Assembly: GCA_021372865.1 (NCBI GenBank)
Contig: JAJFTO010000002.1
Span: 1-64,000, forward strand
Direction: 5' to 3'
DNA: 64,000 nt
Source: Porphyromonadaceae bacterium
GTDB taxonomy: Bacteria > Bacteroidota > Bacteroidia > Bacteroidales > Dysgonomonadaceae
Both the position numbers and the translations under genes were made by a program. Of the stretch, positions 1 to 7,313 are shown one piece after another; within the stretch, counting starts at the first letter, position 1, and each line of letters opens with the position of its first letter. Under the pieces are notes generated by a model. It saw only the letters and a program-made list of their open reading frames with translations. It searched no databases and had not been told where the DNA came from.

Positions 1-435
1 ATCGAGAGAGACTATGAGCTTTACGCCCGTATTCACGGCATAATCGATTCCCTGAAACGAAATGCCATACCCTTCATCGTACCGGTCAGGAATATAATAA
101 TCAATATTATTGGTAATCCCCCGAAAGAACTTATACACCAATGCTACAGCTGTCGTACCATCCACATCGTAATCCCCGTAAACAAGGATTCGCTCTTTGT
201 TGCCCAGCGCCTTCTCAATCCGTTTAATGGCTTTATCCATATCGGGTAAGAGAAAAGGGTCATGCAAATCTTCCAATCTGGGATAGAGAAACCGTGTTGC
301 TTCCTCAGCTGTCTCAATACCCTTGTTCACAAGTAGTTCAACAAGGACGGGGTGTAAATTTAATTCTTTCTCTAATTCATCTTTGATAATTTTTTGGTCG
401 GTTGATAGGGTTGAATAATTCCATCTGTAAGTCAT
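1..435 (-). CDS. recJ: RecJ single-stranded-DNA exonuclease, N-terminal part (runs off the window)
   Basis: Reading the minus strand from the ATG at 435-433 gives an open frame of 145 codons to the window edge with no stop. It contains the RecJ/DHH signature VYGDYDVDGTTAVAL (about residues 82-96), in which the Asp residues are metal ligands of the phosphoesterase domain. RecJ degrades single-stranded DNA 5' to 3' in recombination and mismatch repair. It is divergent from mnmA across a 253-bp gap. The C-terminal DHHA1 and OB domains lie outside the window. Confidence 0.9.
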   Translation of the reverse strand, partial: MTYRWNYSTLSTDQKIIKDELEKELNLHPVLVELLVNKGIETAEEATRFLYPRLEDLHDPFLLPDMDKAIKRIEKALGNKERILVYGDYDVDGTTAVALVYKFFRGITNNIDYYIPDRYDEGYGISFQGIDYAVNTGVKLIVSLD

Positions 436-688
436 TTATATCGTTTTTTTCTTTTCTCTCTCAGGTCCCGAATCAACTTCGGGAAAAAGCAACAGCTCTT
501 CGGATGCAGGAATAGCGTGCAGAATCCCGGTAGTGGCTTATTTGTACACCACTCCGAAGTTGTAAAGGTAACATTATTTTTTTGATTCCCTGAATTTCAT
601 TCATAAATAATCAATTTTAGCCGTTGCAGTTATGGCACAGACATTTCAAATCTTATTCGTACCTTTGCATCTTAAAATCAACGGAAAA
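436..688. promoter_or_regulatory. Divergent recJ/mnmA intergenic region with hairpin and -7 element
   Basis: This 253-bp gap holds no convincing gene. On the plus strand TACCTTTG at 660-667 matches the Bacteroidetes -7 element TAnnTTTG about 20 nt before the chosen mnmA start; no TTG sits at the proper -33 spacing. A perfect 7-bp hairpin, TCCCGAA (466-472) and TTCGGGA (478-484), lies in the presumed recJ leader. Its right arm overlaps CAACTTCGG (474-482), which can instead pair with CCGAAGTTG (554-562). TACCTTTA read on the minus strand near 565-572 is a weak recJ -7 candidate. Confidence 0.45.
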
Positions 689-1753
689 ATGGAGATCGCA
701 GCATTGGTTTCCGGAGGAGTAGACAGCTCGGTAGTGGTATATCAGCTAAAAGAGATGGGTTATGATCCGGTAATTTACTATATCAAGATAGGCATGGAGG
801 ACAAGGATGGTTACATTGATTGTCCTTCGGAGGAAGATATTGAGATTGTGACTTACATCGCCAAAAAATACGGTTGTCGCTTCGAAGTGGTCTCCCTCCA
901 CGAAGAATATTGGAACAGTGTGGTAAAATATACCATTGATTCGGTGAAACGTGGATTGACTCCCAACCCTGACATGATGTGTAACAAGCTGATTAAATTT
1001 GGCGTCTTTGAGCAGAAATGGGGTCATCATTTCGATAAAATTGCCACAGGGCACTATGCTACTACCTCCCTTCTGGAAGGTAGTACGTGGCTTTCTACAG
1101 CGAAAGACAAGGTGAAGGACCAGACCTATTTCCTGGGACAGATCAGTTATCTGCAGGTCTCCAAACTGATGTTCCCCATCGGCAACCTGTTGAAATCAGA
1201 AGTACGCGCCATTGCTGCCCGGGAGAAACTGCCATCCGCACTGCGCAAGGACAGCCAGGGCATATGCTTCCTGGGTAAGGTAAATTACAACGATTTTATT
1301 GAACGATATCTGGGGAAGAAGGAGGGATTAATTGTAGAGCTGGAGACAGGCAATATCCTGGGGAAACATCAGGGATTCTGGTTCCACACCATTGGTCAGC
1401 GCAAAGGACTCGGCCTGAGTGGCGGCCCCTGGTTTGTGATCAAAAAGGATGTAAACCGTAACATCGTCTATGTCTCAAGAGGCTATGATACCAAACATCA
1501 GTATGGTGAGGTCATCGACCTGCAGGGATTCGATTTCATCACAAAGGATCCCTGGGGTGAATTTAGCGATGAAAAGGAGATCACTTTCAAGATCCGGCAT
1601 ACACCCCAATTTACGAAGGGTAAAATATCCAGAATCGGGGACATGTATCGCATTCACTCTCATGAACCCATACAGGGTATCGCTGCCGGCCAGTTTGGCG
1701 TAGTATACGACAAGGAGAGCCACCTCTGTCTGGGCAGCGGAATGATCATCTGA
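689..1753 (+). CDS. mnmA: tRNA-specific 2-thiouridylase MnmA
   Basis: MnmA uses ATP and a persulfide relay to thiolate U34 of tRNA Lys, Glu and Gln in the cytoplasm. The PP-loop SGGVDSS is at residues 8-14. The two catalytic cysteines are present: Cys98 in NPDMMCN and Cys193 in GICFLG. The predicted 354 aa fits the family. I chose ATG 689 rather than the in-frame ATG 632 because the PP-loop then lies next to the N-terminus as usual, and because the only -7-like element (660-667) falls downstream of 632. Confidence 0.93.
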   Translation: MEIAALVSGGVDSSVVVYQLKEMGYDPVIYYIKIGMEDKDGYIDCPSEEDIEIVTYIAKKYGCRFEVVSLHEEYWNSVVKYTIDSVKRGLTPNPDMMCNKLIKFGVFEQKWGHHFDKIATGHYATTSLLEGSTWLSTAKDKVKDQTYFLGQISYLQVSKLMFPIGNLLKSEVRAIAAREKLPSALRKDSQGICFLGKVNYNDFIERYLGKKEGLIVELETGNILGKHQGFWFHTIGQRKGLGLSGGPWFVIKKDVNRNIVYVSRGYDTKHQYGEVIDLQGFDFITKDPWGEFSDEKEITFKIRHTPQFTKGKISRIGDMYRIHSHEPIQGIAAGQFGVVYDKESHLCLGSGMII

Positions 1754-1778
1754 ATTTGTTTAAAAAATGTGGCCGTTT

Positions 1779-2279
1779 ATGAAAAAAATGTTTCTCCTGT
1801 GTGTAGTTTTCGGAGTGATGTCCCTTTCTAGAGTATCCGCACAGTTTGAAGGCACCATCGGCATGGGTATTCATGCCGGATACGGCGCTGAAATCAACAG
1901 TCCGGGTGTGGGACTGCATCTGCATTATTACCAAACGAACAATTTGCGGTTTGTACCCTCTTTCACTTACTTCGCAAAACGCAAGGGTATCGGCATGTGG
2001 ATGGCTGAAACCGATATACAATACGTGATCCCTGTATCCGTGACGGCTTCACTTTATCCGATTGCAGGAATCCATTACTCCAACTGGAAGTATGGTGGTG
2101 TAAAAACAGGCGAAGAGATCACGGGAGAGTGGGAAAAACATCGCCCGGGAGTTAATCTGGGCCTCGGCTATCAACACGACATAAGTTACCGTGTACGGGC
2201 GAATTTCGAATTGAAATACCAGTTTATCAAAGATTATTCCCAGGTGTTTTTTATGACCGGATTCGGATTTTGGCTTTAA
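1779..2279 (+). CDS. Small outer-membrane beta-barrel-like protein
   Basis: About 166 aa with a clear Sec signal peptide (MKKMFLLCVVFGVMSLSRVSA, cleavage before QFEGT). The mature part alternates aromatic and polar residues and ends in FGFWL, with an aromatic C-terminal end of the kind seen in outer-membrane barrels. An alternative ATG at 1767 adds MWPF; 1779 gives the more canonical signal peptide. It starts shortly after mnmA and may be cotranscribed with it. No specific function is recognised; a porin-like or lipid-interacting small barrel is possible. Confidence 0.6.
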   Translation: MKKMFLLCVVFGVMSLSRVSAQFEGTIGMGIHAGYGAEINSPGVGLHLHYYQTNNLRFVPSFTYFAKRKGIGMWMAETDIQYVIPVSVTASLYPIAGIHYSNWKYGGVKTGEEITGEWEKHRPGVNLGLGYQHDISYRVRANFELKYQFIKDYSQVFFMTGFGFWL

Positions 2280-2321
2280 GGTTCATAAAATCGGTGCCTT
2301 GTATTTAAATTTTTTTGAAAA

Positions 2322-3554
2322 ATGAAAGACTTTATTACCTACGAAATAAGAAAAGAAACCGCCATTCTGGTTGGTTTAATAACCCCCGACCAGAACGAAG
2401 ATAAGGTAAATGAGTACCTCGACGAGCTGGCATTTCTGGCTGAGACTGCGGGACTGGTGCCCGGAAAACGTTTCGTACAGCGGCTCGAGATGCCCAACCC
2501 GGTCACTTTTGTGGGCAAAGGAAAGCTGGAAGAGATTGAGGCATATGTAAAAGAGGAGGAAAACGAAATCGGCGTGGTCATTTTCGACGATGAACTGTCG
2601 GCAAAACAACTCCGCAACATAGAGAAAGAACTTAATATCAGGATCATGGACCGGACCAGTCTGATTCTCGATATTTTCGCCATGCGAGCCCAAACCGCCC
2701 ACGCCAAGGCACAGGTGGAGCTGGCGCAGTACCAATATCTGCTTCCCAGGCTCACACGGATGTGGACCCACCTTGAGCGGCAACGGGGAGGTGGCGGTAC
2801 CATTATGCGTGGGCCGGGTGAGACGCAGCTGGAGACCGACCGACGGATTATACTCGACAAGATTTCCAGGCTGAAGCAGGAGTTAAAAGATATCGACAAG
2901 CAGAAAACCGTACAACGAAAAAACCGGGGGAAGCTGGTGCGCGTAGCCCTGGTGGGGTATACCAACGTGGGTAAATCCACCCTGATGAATCTCCTCAGCA
3001 AAACCGATGTATTTGCGGAAAATAAATTGTTTGCCACCCTCGACACCACGGTGCGCAAAATGACCATTCAAAACCTGCCCTTCCTGCTGACCGACACGGT
3101 GGGATTCATCAGAAAGCTTCCCACACACCTGATTGAATCCTTCAAATCGACCCTGGATGAGGTTCGCGAAGCGGACATACTCCTGCATGTGGTGGACATA
3201 TCCCACCCCGCATTCAGGGAACAGATCGAAGTAGTGGAAAAAACCCTTTATGAGATTGATGACACCGAGAAGCCGGTGATCCTCGTCTTCAATAAAATTG
3301 ATGCTTTCACGCACGTGGTAAAGGATGAGGATGATCTCACCCCCAGAACGCGGGAAAATTTTTCACTCGAAGAACTCAAACAGACTTGGCTGAGCAACAT
3401 GAACAACAAGGAGACCATTTTCATTTCGGCCAGAGAGAAGGAAAACATCGATGCCCTGAAGCAACTACTTTATGACAAGGTAAAAGAGATTCACATCACC
3501 CGTTTTCCCTATAATGATTTCCTCTATCAGACCTATGAGGAAGAGGAGGATTGA
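2322..3554 (+). CDS. hflX: GTPase HflX
   Basis: A ribosome-associated GTPase that in other bacteria splits or rescues stalled 70S ribosomes under stress. The N-terminal HflX domain contains the GKGKLEEIE segment. A Gly-rich linker RGGGGTIMRGPGETQLE precedes the G domain, with G1 GYTNVGKST (residues 212-220), G3 DTVGF and G4 NKID. The 410-aa length is normal. It is convergent with the aspartate kinase gene, 42 nt away. Confidence 0.95.
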   Translation: MKDFITYEIRKETAILVGLITPDQNEDKVNEYLDELAFLAETAGLVPGKRFVQRLEMPNPVTFVGKGKLEEIEAYVKEEENEIGVVIFDDELSAKQLRNIEKELNIRIMDRTSLILDIFAMRAQTAHAKAQVELAQYQYLLPRLTRMWTHLERQRGGGGTIMRGPGETQLETDRRIILDKISRLKQELKDIDKQKTVQRKNRGKLVRVALVGYTNVGKSTLMNLLSKTDVFAENKLFATLDTTVRKMTIQNLPFLLTDTVGFIRKLPTHLIESFKSTLDEVREADILLHVVDISHPAFREQIEVVEKTLYEIDDTEKPVILVFNKIDAFTHVVKDEDDLTPRTRENFSLEELKQTWLSNMNNKETIFISAREKENIDALKQLLYDKVKEIHITRFPYNDFLYQTYEEEED

Positions 3555-3596
3555 AACGGGCAACTGCCGTTATTCCTCTCTCCTCTGCAGTACCGG

Positions 3597-4982
3597 TCAG
3601 TTCAACCGGCAAAGCTTCTCATTCAACGCAATGACCGCCTCTTCGTAGTTCTCGCGCTGAATGACAAACTGCATGTTCACCTGCATCAGCGACTGGGCAA
3701 AACTTGCAATATTGATGTTTTTCTCAAAGAGCGCCTGCGATGCCCTAAAGAGAAAACCGGGAAGAGCAATGTTCGTACCCATGACGCAGACAATGGCCAT
3801 GGGCAGGGCAGTAACCTGGTAAAACACCTCTTTCAGTACCTTGATCAACTCGTGGCTTTTCTCGTTATCCCAGACCACCATTGTGATGGAGTTGGCGTTG
3901 GTCGATTTGAGGATGTAGCTCACATCATACTTCACAAAATAATTCATGATACGTCCATCGAAACCCACCTCACCCACCATCATGGGGTCATGCACCTCAA
4001 TGGCAATCACTTTCCGTGATCCGGAGACAATCTCCACACGCGCTTCGGGTGAGATATAATCGCGTGAGATCAGCGTTCCGGGATGCGCAGGCTCAAATGT
4101 ATTTTTAATGCGAATGTTGATGCCTGCCAGCTCCAGTGGTTTGGCAGCCTTGGGATGGATTGCTTCCATGCCGATGTCGGCGAGCTGATCGGCAATGATG
4201 TAATTGGTATGACCTACGGGAACGCTGTTCTCCACCCCCACGATTTTCGGGTCTGCACTCGACAGATGATATTCCTTGTGAATGACCGCTTCATCCGCTT
4301 TCACCTCTACGGCAATCTTGCTAAAAGTAACCTCGCTGTACCCACGGTCGAAGGCACGCATAATTCCTTCCGTACCCTTGGTATAGCCGGTAGCAATACA
4401 GAGTACCTTGCTATAGTCGATACCCTCAAATTCCTTATGAATCCGCTCATCGATGGTGAGCGGCTCGTTGTCGTTAAATCCGCACAGATCTACAAAACGG
4501 GCATTGATGCCGTTATTGTTCAGTATATTGACAGAGTTCCAGCCGGAATGCGCCTCACCGATGGATGCCAGTATCTCCCGTGCGGCAAGGTGGATGTCGG
4601 TACGGTTCACATAGCCTGAAGCAAGGACTTTGCCAAGGCTGTAAAGCACTGTTTTGGCCTGATCTATCCGGAACCGGATGAAGTCACGGGCCTCTTTCAG
4701 ATCCAGGCCATAATCGGCAAAGCCATCATTAATCAACAACAGACGTTGACAGAAAGTGTCCAGCGCACTGCTGTAATCCTCCCCGTTCAGAAATTTATTG
4801 TAGATCCCAGGTTCACCCGTTTTCTTATGTTCCAGCAACCAGTTGGTCACGTTGTTATAAGCCGAAACCACAAAAATGCGGTTGTAGAGTTCGTCACCTT
4901 TGCGATCCCCTACAATGATATTTTTCATGACGTCCTGAAACTGGGACATTGAGGTTCCTCCAATTTTTTCTACTGTCAGCAT
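3597..4982 (-). CDS. Aspartate kinase, Ask_Ect-like subgroup
   Basis: Phosphorylates aspartate at the entry to lysine, threonine and methionine synthesis. The N-terminal VEKIGGTSMS replaces the common KFGGTS motif. Together with FVVSAYNNVTNWLLEHKKTG it resembles, from memory, the ectoine-cluster aspartokinases (Ask_Ect) rather than LysC or ThrA. The C-terminal ~150 residues look like tandem ACT regulatory domains. It is 461 aa and carries no fused homoserine dehydrogenase. No ect genes are nearby, so an ectoine role is not implied. The family is clear; the physiological branch is uncertain. Confidence 0.85.
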   Translation of the reverse strand: MLTVEKIGGTSMSQFQDVMKNIIVGDRKGDELYNRIFVVSAYNNVTNWLLEHKKTGEPGIYNKFLNGEDYSSALDTFCQRLLLINDGFADYGLDLKEARDFIRFRIDQAKTVLYSLGKVLASGYVNRTDIHLAAREILASIGEAHSGWNSVNILNNNGINARFVDLCGFNDNEPLTIDERIHKEFEGIDYSKVLCIATGYTKGTEGIMRAFDRGYSEVTFSKIAVEVKADEAVIHKEYHLSSADPKIVGVENSVPVGHTNYIIADQLADIGMEAIHPKAAKPLELAGINIRIKNTFEPAHPGTLISRDYISPEARVEIVSGSRKVIAIEVHDPMMVGEVGFDGRIMNYFVKYDVSYILKSTNANSITMVVWDNEKSHELIKVLKEVFYQVTALPMAIVCVMGTNIALPGFLFRASQALFEKNINIASFAQSLMQVNMQFVIQRENYEEAVIALNEKLCRLN

Positions 4983-5025
4983 ATGATAAATGGGTGTTAA
5001 TTTTAATGTGTACTTTCTCCGAACG

Positions 5026-5033
5026 CAAAGATA
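5026..5033 (-). promoter_or_regulatory. -7 promoter element of the aspartate kinase gene
   Basis: The minus strand reads TATCTTTG, an exact match to TAnnTTTG, about 44 nt upstream of the ATG at 4982. No clear -33 TTG was identified. Confidence 0.5.
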
Positions 5034-5050
5034 AATGATTTATTCCGATC

Positions 5051-5620
5051 TTAAAACTGTTTCAATGCATGGTAAACCTTGTGAATGGGCAGTCCCATCA
5101 CGTTGAAGTAAGAACCCTCTATCTTCTCCACCGCCACGTAGCCTATCCACTCTTGCACGCCGTATGCACCGGCCTTATCCAAAGGATTATAGCGGGAAAC
5201 ATAATAAGAGATTTCTTCGTCACTCAAAGGGCCAAAGGTAACATAAGCGGTGTCCGAGAAACGCAGTTGCCTGCCAAATGTGGTCATACCAACACCGGTG
5301 ATGACCCGGTGCCGCTTTCCGGCAAGGTTACGCAACATGTCTGCCGCTTCATCCTTATCGGCTGGCTTGCCAAGAATCATCCCATCCAGTAAAACAATTG
5401 TGTCCGCCGTAATCAGTAGTTCATCTGCTTTCAGTGCAGACAGGTAGGCATCCGCCTTTTTACAGGCCAGAAATTCGGCTACTTCTTCATGGGGCAGGGA
5501 TGCGGGAAAGGATTCATCAATATCGGGCAGCGTGCGCACCTCATATTCAACATCGATGCCTGAAAGCAACTCTTTCCGTCGCGGTGAGTTTGAGGCAAGG
5601 ATAATCCGGAAATCAGTCAT
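5051..5620 (-). CDS. maf: Maf-family nucleotide pyrophosphatase
   Basis: Maf proteins hydrolyse non-canonical or selected nucleoside triphosphates such as dTTP and UTP, and are linked to septum inhibition. The N-terminal ILASNSPRRKELL is the family signature, followed by ITADTIV with its conserved Asp and KPADKDEA. About 189 aa, normal length. The start at MTDFRI (5620) suits the signature position; ATG 5629 is possible. A TTG at 5635 overlaps the -7 element and is unlikely. It is divergent from the eCIS operon. Confidence 0.92.
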   Translation of the reverse strand: MTDFRIILASNSPRRKELLSGIDVEYEVRTLPDIDESFPASLPHEEVAEFLACKKADAYLSALKADELLITADTIVLLDGMILGKPADKDEAADMLRNLAGKRHRVITGVGMTTFGRQLRFSDTAYVTFGPLSDEEISYYVSRYNPLDKAGAYGVQEWIGYVAVEKIEGSYFNVMGLPIHKVYHALKQF

Positions 5621-5632
5621 TTTGATCATACA

Positions 5633-5640
5633 CAAAGATA
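5633..5640 (-). promoter_or_regulatory. -7 promoter element of maf
   Basis: TATCTTTG on the minus strand, 12 nt before the start chosen at 5620. This implies a very short leader or a start at the edge of the transcript. Confidence 0.5.
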
Positions 5641-5703
5641 AACATTTCGTGCAAATTGTTTTATTTTTTTATCCGCTTTTAATCAATGCGATAGGATACT
5701 ATC

Positions 5704-5802
5704 ATGCAAAAATAATACAAATCTGAAAAATGTTAATGCAATATCTGAACAAATAGATGCAAGAATAATCCTAACACTTCTTGCATGTAATTTTTATCTT
5801 CG
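5704..5802 (+). promoter_or_regulatory. Candidate control region of the eCIS operon
   Basis: In the 199-bp gap between maf and the first eCIS gene, ATGCAA occurs in direct orientation at 5704-5709, 5736-5741 and 5757-5762. The spacings are 32 and 21 bp, close to three and two helical turns. The first and third boxes extend to ATGCAAnAATAAT (5704-5716 and 5757-5769). The third box is also the left arm of a perfect 9-bp inverted repeat, ATGCAAGAA (5757-5765) and TTCTTGCAT (5778-5786). A weak -7 element TATCTTCG lies at 5795-5802. The arrangement suggests operators or a leader hairpin; the regulator is unknown. Confidence 0.5.
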
Positions 5803-5819
5803 TAAATAAAAATGCGCCT

Positions 5820-6413
5820 ATGCTGTACGAATCAATGCACATATTAAAAGAGCAACTCGACGAATATTTCTCCGATATCGGTTTAAGCAGAACAACGGAG
5901 CTTCAGAATATTGCCCTTTGGGAAAGCGGAAAGGATGATGAGTCCAAGTTGAGTGAAAAACTGATCATTACCCTGCTGAGGCTGGAGGAGGAGGCAACAT
6001 TAAAAAACAGCCCACATATAAAAATCAATGAGAACAAAACCGAGTACCGGAACCCGCCCATTCATCTCAATCTGTATCTGCTGATTGCCGCCAACTTCAA
6101 AAACTACGATACATCCCTCATCAGCATCTCAAAAGTAATTGAGTTCTTTCAGGGGAAAAAGATATTTACCTCTTCAAATACAGTTTATAACAGGGACAAT
6201 GTAGCTTTTGAAGTGATGGATGACTTTCGGTTTATTCTCGAAATCTATTCTCCTTCTTTCGAAGAACTGAACAACATTTGGGGTACTTTGGGAGGACGTC
6301 AGATGCCTTCTGTAATTTATAAAGTACAGCTTATTCAGATTGAGCGTGACAAGAAACTTGCTGAATCTGAACTCATTACACATATCGGAGGTACTCTGAA
6401 CGATTATTATTGA
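5820..6413 (+). CDS. eCIS tube-terminator protein, DUF4255/Pvc16-like (Afp16)
   Basis: First gene of the contractile injection locus. The N-terminal MLYESMHILKEQLDEYFSD and the later NPPIHLNLYLLIAANF are typical of the DUF4255 (Pvc16_N) family, whose Afp16 member caps the tube and sheath at the end distal to the baseplate and fixes particle length. About 197 aa. The start is ATG 5820; an upstream in-frame TTG at 5781 lies inside the inverted repeat and is rejected. The stop is followed after 2 nt by the next ATG, so the two genes are translationally close. Confidence 0.88.
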   Translation: MLYESMHILKEQLDEYFSDIGLSRTTELQNIALWESGKDDESKLSEKLIITLLRLEEEATLKNSPHIKINENKTEYRNPPIHLNLYLLIAANFKNYDTSLISISKVIEFFQGKKIFTSSNTVYNRDNVAFEVMDDFRFILEIYSPSFEELNNIWGTLGGRQMPSVIYKVQLIQIERDKKLAESELITHIGGTLNDYY

Positions 6414-6415
6414 AC

Positions 6416-7294
6416 ATGATGAGTTTTTCAATACAATATAAGCAGCTATTCGGGATAAATGTCCTTCATCACTTCTTTCTTGACAAGGGGTTGGTAAAAT
6501 ATGACTCAATGAGTGAAGCGGAACAGTCCCGTCAGTTGAAAACATATGACTTCCGGTCGATATTTGATGTTGTCCCCACCGACAATACCGTAGCCAAGTT
6601 AAATGGTCATGGTCTGCTTATGAAAATGAGCAACAAAGGGTTTGCAGTCTGGTCGAAAGTCAAGCCCGAAGAAAACGATACACCATTTGTTTCGCTGGAC
6701 GATCATCTGTTTCTCACTTTCCTTATTCTGCTCAAAGACCCTTACTTTTATAACTTTACCGATCTTATTCTCTCAGAGGCAGGAAAATTGTTTTATTTGT
6801 CGAACCGAAAGCCTGCCACTGAACCGGAAAGCTTCCCTTTACTGGATAAAGCAGACAAGGATCATCCCGTGGATGAGAAATTTATTCTCTCGGAGGAGGG
6901 AATGGAAAATGAATTAAAAAAATCGGAGATCAAACCCGGGAACAACTGCTTTGGCATCGTCTGCATCTTCATGAAAGGCGATAAAAGCAGCCTGCACATT
7001 ACCGACGCACAAGGAAAAATCAGCACTCCGCCGAAAATGTTTGAACTTACATTCAGGAACCGCAGTACCTTCTGGCGATATATTTTCAATGCTGCCCAAC
7101 CCGTAAAACCGGCTGATGACGTAATCAGGGAGAACGGAAACGCTAAAATTCTGGTAACAAAAAAAGCACATCCGCTTACCCGATACGGGTTCATTTCTTT
7201 GAAATTAAATAAAGCTGAATTACCCAATCCGAACGCTTTGTTAATTAAACCGGATCTTTCAACCACAAAAATATTTTCTGAAATCTATATGTAA
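6416..7294 (+). CDS. Unrecognised eCIS protein between terminator and sheath
   Basis: About 292 aa starting at ATG 6416 (or 6419), 2 nt after the DUF4255 gene and 19 nt before the sheath gene. No signal peptide, membrane helix or motif is recognised. The N-terminal half is rich in Phe and Leu (HHFFLDKGLVKYD, FLTFLILLKDPYFYNFTDL). The C-terminal half contains FRNRSTFWRYIFNAA and HPLTRYGFISLKL. Its position beside the terminator gene suggests a cap adaptor or sheath-end protein; that is inference from context only. Confidence 0.75.
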   Translation: MMSFSIQYKQLFGINVLHHFFLDKGLVKYDSMSEAEQSRQLKTYDFRSIFDVVPTDNTVAKLNGHGLLMKMSNKGFAVWSKVKPEENDTPFVSLDDHLFLTFLILLKDPYFYNFTDLILSEAGKLFYLSNRKPATEPESFPLLDKADKDHPVDEKFILSEEGMENELKKSEIKPGNNCFGIVCIFMKGDKSSLHITDAQGKISTPPKMFELTFRNRSTFWRYIFNAAQPVKPADDVIRENGNAKILVTKKAHPLTRYGFISLKLNKAELPNPNALLIKPDLSTTKIFSEIYM

Positions 7295-7313
7295 CATTAA
7301 AATTCAATGAACT

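Noticed and set aside
632..688. Upstream ATG start of mnmA
   Set aside because: The added 19 residues precede the PP-loop abnormally and lie upstream of the only promoter-like element.
2339..3067. Long antisense ORF opposite hflX
   Set aside because: Serine- and arginine-rich translation with no family signature, entirely antisense to a certain gene; it is a codon-bias shadow.
5781..5819. Upstream TTG start for the DUF4255 protein
   Set aside because: It lies within the inverted repeat and upstream of the -7-like element; the conserved family start fits ATG 5820.
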